Shown in pieces: positions 61,028-64,000 of a stretch of 64,000 bases of DNA (position 1 is its first letter; the number at the start of each line of letters is the position of its first letter). This DNA comes from Novosphingobium terrae (lineage in GTDB: Bacteria > Pseudomonadota > Alphaproteobacteria > Sphingomonadales > Sphingomonadaceae), in NCBI RefSeq assembly GCF_017163935.1, contig NZ_JABVZR010000004.1:4554-68553 (forward strand), in the 5' to 3' direction. Position numbers and translations under genes: made by a program. A model generated the notes under the pieces. It saw nothing but the letters and a program-made list of their open reading frames with translations. It did no database searches and was not told where the DNA came from.

Positions 61028-62479
61028 ATGTCCTTTGAAATTGCAAACCGCATTCAAATTAGCGAGATCACCGCTGGCCGTGACGAGGCTATCACCAAAT
61101 GGCTGGCCGCCTATGACAGCTTTCATACCCTCACCACTGACGCCGGGAAAATCTGCATTGGCGGTGGGATCAATCTAACGTGTGGGTCGAGAGGAGTGAA
61201 CCGCGATGGCGATACTTCCCTGACACAGGCGTTCTTGTCTCGGGCTGATCACGTTGTTCACGACCGTGAAACCCGGAAAATCATCACCACGCCTGCGCGC
61301 GATCACTTTGAAACGCTCCTCACCTACTCCGTTGACCGCCTTTGCTGGCGAAATCTGATGGATACGCTTGGCTTCGATCAGCTTTTAGATCGACAGGCCC
61401 GCGAAGAGTTTCGCAACAGCTTGAATAAGTCCCCTATTCCTTTCACTGCTGAAAATGCCGCAGCAACATTCGGGAACATTTGGGAGAATCGCCGCGCTCT
61501 CTTTTTGAGGGGTATTGCGAATACATTTTCAAATCTTGATCGCCGTTTCCGCTCTCATGATGGATTTAAGATCGGAAGCCGCCTTATCCTTGATGGATCG
61601 CTTGAGGAAGGTGGCTCATCTTGGAAGCATTATGAACGCCGAGACACCTTGCGGGATGTTGAGCGCGTGTTTCGTGAGTTGGAGGGTAAGGAACCGCTGT
61701 CGGAGGCGATCAGCATTTCTTCGCTGGTAACGCGCGCTTCTAAGATGCCACGTCCACACGTCATCGAAGGAGAATATTTCCGCATCAGGTTATTTTCCAA
61801 CGGCAACCTTCATTTGTGGTTCGAGCGAAAGGACCTGTTGGAGCAGGTGAATAAGCTGCTGGCGGAATATTATGGCGAGGCGATCGGAGATAGTTACACC
61901 ACAACCGAGGCTGATGACGCGCCAGAATTCCACCTCACACCAGCCAAGAATTTTGGGGCGTTCCACTCTTCTGAGGCGGTTGCCGATAAGGTTATGAGGT
62001 ACGCGGAAATTCATGACGGTATGTCAGTCCTTGAGCCCAGTGCGGGAACCGGAATGCTTGCCAATGCTGCGCGAAAGTGCGGTGGCCTCGTTAGCTGCGT
62101 TGAGATCCAGCCCGGATATGCCTTCGAGCTGGAGGCCGTGCATGGGTTCGTGAATGTTCAGCAAGCGGACTTCCTCACATTAAGGGCTGGCGAGCAATTT
62201 GACCGGGTTGTGATGAATCCTCCATTCGATCACGGTCGCGACTGCGACCATGTGACCCATGCTTATCAATTCCTCAAACCCGGGGGCATTCTGGTTGCGG
62301 TCATGAGTGCTAGAGCCGAGTACCGCGAAGACAAGCGTCACAAGGCCTTCAGGGCGTTGGTAGAGCATGCCGAGGCAGCATATGGTCGGAATAAGTGGCA
62401 CGATCTCCCGGCAGGGTCGTTCGCCCACGTCGGAACGAATGTGAACACCGTCATTTTGGTGCTCAGAAAGCCGAGATGA
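61028..62479 (+). CDS. DUF4942 / N6-adenine methyltransferase fusion
   Basis: A 483-residue protein. The first ~320 residues match DUF4942 (IGSRLILDGSLEEGG, then GEYFRIRLFSNGNLHLWF). The C-terminal part is a class I methyltransferase with VLEPSAGTGMLANAA (motif I) and VVMNPPFDHGRD, the NPPF signature of N6-adenine DNA methylases. It may mask plasmid DNA from restriction after entry. GAGG lies six bases before the ATG at 61028; an ATG at 60989 is a possible longer start. It lies 68 bases after the DUF3768 gene without its own leader copy. Confidence 0.87.
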   Translation: MSFEIANRIQISEITAGRDEAITKWLAAYDSFHTLTTDAGKICIGGGINLTCGSRGVNRDGDTSLTQAFLSRADHVVHDRETRKIITTPARDHFETLLTYSVDRLCWRNLMDTLGFDQLLDRQAREEFRNSLNKSPIPFTAENAAATFGNIWENRRALFLRGIANTFSNLDRRFRSHDGFKIGSRLILDGSLEEGGSSWKHYERRDTLRDVERVFRELEGKEPLSEAISISSLVTRASKMPRPHVIEGEYFRIRLFSNGNLHLWFERKDLLEQVNKLLAEYYGEAIGDSYTTTEADDAPEFHLTPAKNFGAFHSSEAVADKVMRYAEIHDGMSVLEPSAGTGMLANAARKCGGLVSCVEIQPGYAFELEAVHGFVNVQQADFLTLRAGEQFDRVVMNPPFDHGRDCDHVTHAYQFLKPGGILVAVMSARAEYREDKRHKAFRALVEHAEAAYGRNKWHDLPAGSFAHVGTNVNTVILVLRKPR

Positions 62480-62600
62480 GTTCAGAGGGGGGGGGGGAGG
62501 TGGGAAATTCCCCTCTTGCCCCTCCCTGACCCTTACAGGGCCTCAGGAGCGTGCATTCTAAGGGCAGTGGCACGAGACTGGCACGCTCGCATTGTTGAGA

Positions 62601-62953
62601 GGCCAGCGAGGGGGCTAGCCGCCCCCTCGGGAACAGGGCCAGCCCTGTCCCCTCACCCCTGCAAATGTTTCATTCAAGATAGTGCCGCAATGCGGCGCGT
62701 CTTTGTGGTCATGATCCAAGATGGATCACGACCAGGCCAAGGTGGGCTGCGCCCCCCTCGGCGGCAAGGGCCAAGCCGTCGCGGCTGCGCCGCGCTTGGT
62801 GTGCGGGCGGCACCCCAACCTTCCGCGCTTCGCTTGTGCAGGCTGGGGCCCCTCCCCCCGCACAGCCCTTGCCGCCTTCACCCCCCTTTCGCTCGATGAG
62901 CGCCAAAGAAATTAGAGCCATCGCCTTCGGCTCGATACGAAAGGGAATGCACC
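62601..62953 (+). repeat. Structured leader, copy 3
   Basis: A variant of the leader upstream of the 263-residue gene. It keeps the three-way junction with P1 GGCGGCAAGGG at 62760-62770 paired to CCCTTGCCGCC at 62866-62876, so both arms changed together relative to copies 1 and 2. Its 5' part differs from copies 1 and 2 but is nearly identical to copy 4. A CCCTTTCG/CGAAAGGG stem (62884-62891/62938-62945) includes the ribosome site. Confidence 0.85.
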
Positions 62954-63745
62954 ATGGATGCCACCATTGACACACTGGCGGGCCAGTTGATTGCCGCTGA
63001 CCTCGTGGCCAATGAGTTTCTTCTGGACCTCAACCGTTGCCTGTCTGTGCCGCGTGGCTTTCCTCTTTGCGCGCCGTGGAATTTGCCGTCGCGGCTGATG
63101 CAATCGCCTATCGAGGTGATCCGTGCTGAAGGCGATAGCCCGCGCAAGCTGGGCTTGAAGCATCCCGGCCTTGCCGATCACCCCTTTGTGCAATTCGTCG
63201 AGGCGAAGTTGGGCGTCCAGATCGCGCGTGAGGGTGTGGTGAATGCCTATGGCGTTTCAACGAGCGAGGCGGCCCGTTATCACCATGCCGTTGATCTTAT
63301 TTCCGCCGGTCAATGGCGGGCCTTGATCGACACCATCCATTTTTCCGAGATCCGTTCGGTCTTTGCCGCCATTGCCTATGGCCTGTCTTACTCGCATCAT
63401 GAAAGTGCTACTAAGAGCGGCCTCATTTCAATTGCTGCTGCTCGTGAGATCATGCGCGAAGTGAGCGCATTTGAGCCGGAGGATCGTGTTGAACTGATGC
63501 TGCGGTTTGCGCCTCCCTCAGTGACCAAGCCGGAAGGAAGCGCGGAGCATTGGCCTATCAATGATACCACTGCCCTTTGCCCCGAGGAAAAGGCATGGGG
63601 TTACATCATCGGGCATGAAGATGGATGGTTCACCTTTGACCGAGCTGGATTTGCCCAATGGTCCGAGCAGGGCCGTGCCCGTTATGCTGCGGGCGATGCC
63701 GCCAGCTTTACCGAGCAAAACGGGCAGGCCGCTTTCGCCTTCTAA
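62954..63745 (+). CDS. Hypothetical leading-region protein
   Basis: A 263-residue protein with no family I recognise. It is mostly helical with an aromatic C-terminal part (GYIIGHEDGWFTFDRAGFAQ) and lacks membrane segments and obvious catalytic motifs. It stands between leader copies 3 and 4, so it is its own unit. AAAGGG, inside a hairpin, is seven to nine bases before the ATG. Confidence 0.7.
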   Translation: MDATIDTLAGQLIAADLVANEFLLDLNRCLSVPRGFPLCAPWNLPSRLMQSPIEVIRAEGDSPRKLGLKHPGLADHPFVQFVEAKLGVQIAREGVVNAYGVSTSEAARYHHAVDLISAGQWRALIDTIHFSEIRSVFAAIAYGLSYSHHESATKSGLISIAAAREIMREVSAFEPEDRVELMLRFAPPSVTKPEGSAEHWPINDTTALCPEEKAWGYIIGHEDGWFTFDRAGFAQWSEQGRARYAAGDAASFTEQNGQAAFAF

Positions 63746-63758
63746 GGCGGAGGCGGTA

Positions 63759-64000
63759 GGCCAGCGAGGGGGCTAGCCGCCCCCTCGGGAACAGGGCCAG
63801 CCCTGTCCCCTCACCCCTGCAAATGTTTCATTCAAGATAGGGCCGCAATGCGGCGCGTCTTTGTGGTCATGATCCAAGATGGATCACGACCAGGCCAAGG
63901 TGGGCTGCGCCCCCCTCGGCGGCAAGGGCCAAGCCGTCGCGGCTGCGCCGCGCTTGGTGTGCGGGCGGCACCCCAACCTTCCGCGCTTCGCTTGTGCAGG
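63759..64000 (+). repeat. Structured leader, copy 4 (cut by window end)
   Basis: The first 242 bases of a near-identical copy of copy 3, offset 1158 bases, ending inside P3 at the window edge. A further gene with the same leader is expected just beyond. Confidence 0.85.

Overview
The window is 64 kb of a conjugative plasmid, most likely from an alphaproteobacterium of the Sphingomonadales. The support is a RepA of the RPA family with iterons, a Ros/MucR-type regulator, an alphaproteobacterial SOS box (GTTC-N7-GTTC) in front of umuDC, and the GC-rich backbone. No rRNA, tRNA, CRISPR array or intact insertion sequence was seen. The sequence opens inside a relaxase gene and closes inside a repeated leader element, so both ends are cut.

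Layout. (1) 1-8973: a DNA-processing operon in the order of the RP4 (IncP) Tra1 region: traI (3' part) with a traH-like gene nested in another frame, traG, traF, topoisomerase III (traE), a small gene in the traD position, and an ArdC/TOPRIM protein in the traC position. (2) 9316-19663: a type IVb thin-pilus operon related to the pil genes of IncI plasmids (TcpQ-like, pilN, O, P, an outer-membrane protein gene, pilQ, R, S, M, V, U). (3) 19.7-38.8 kb: an accessory region, visibly more AT-rich in its middle, bracketed by two nearly identical 34-bp dyads. It carries a nuclease-like gene, a tiny holin-like toxin ORF, a HEPN-like gene, an SOS-controlled umuDC operon, a MucR-like regulator, and a probable biosynthetic/modification cluster at 26.7-35.9 kb (NeuD/PglD-like acyltransferase, DegT aminotransferase, GMC oxidoreductase, methyltransferase, NUDIX, DUF1460-like protein, two MFS exporters). 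It ends in a phd-vapC-resolvase operon. (4) 39469-51589: a complete minus-strand mating-pair-formation operon in RP4 Tra2 order (trbB to trbL) ending in a lytic transglycosylase/M23 fusion. (5) 51.7-57.9 kb: the control, replication and partition block: an XRE regulator, RPA-type repA, 11 iterons, a perfect DnaA box, a KleE-like membrane protein, ParA (IncC-like) and KorB. (6) 57.9-64.0 kb: a probable leading region with a ParB-like protein, DUF3768, DUF4942-N6-adenine methyltransferase and an unknown gene, lying behind four copies of a hairpin-rich leader.

How it fits together. TraI/TraH/TraG/TopB/TraC-like process and feed DNA to the Trb channel. TraF would cyclise the TrbC pilin. The Pil thin pilus probably assists mating. 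The ParB-family protein at 55762 has a KorB-type C-terminus, and exact copies of the known KorB operator core TTTAGCSGCTAAA occur upstream of the pil operon and twice at 60.2 kb, with one-mismatch versions by three other control points, so partition and transfer expression are probably co-ordinated by KorB.

The most unusual structures are the repeated leaders at 57941, 60308, 62601 and 63759. They fold on paper into a three-way junction whose closing helix changes by compensation between copies. Their place in front of leading-region-type genes makes them candidates for single-strand promoters or a structured RNA leader. The accessory biosynthetic cluster is the second candidate for something undescribed.
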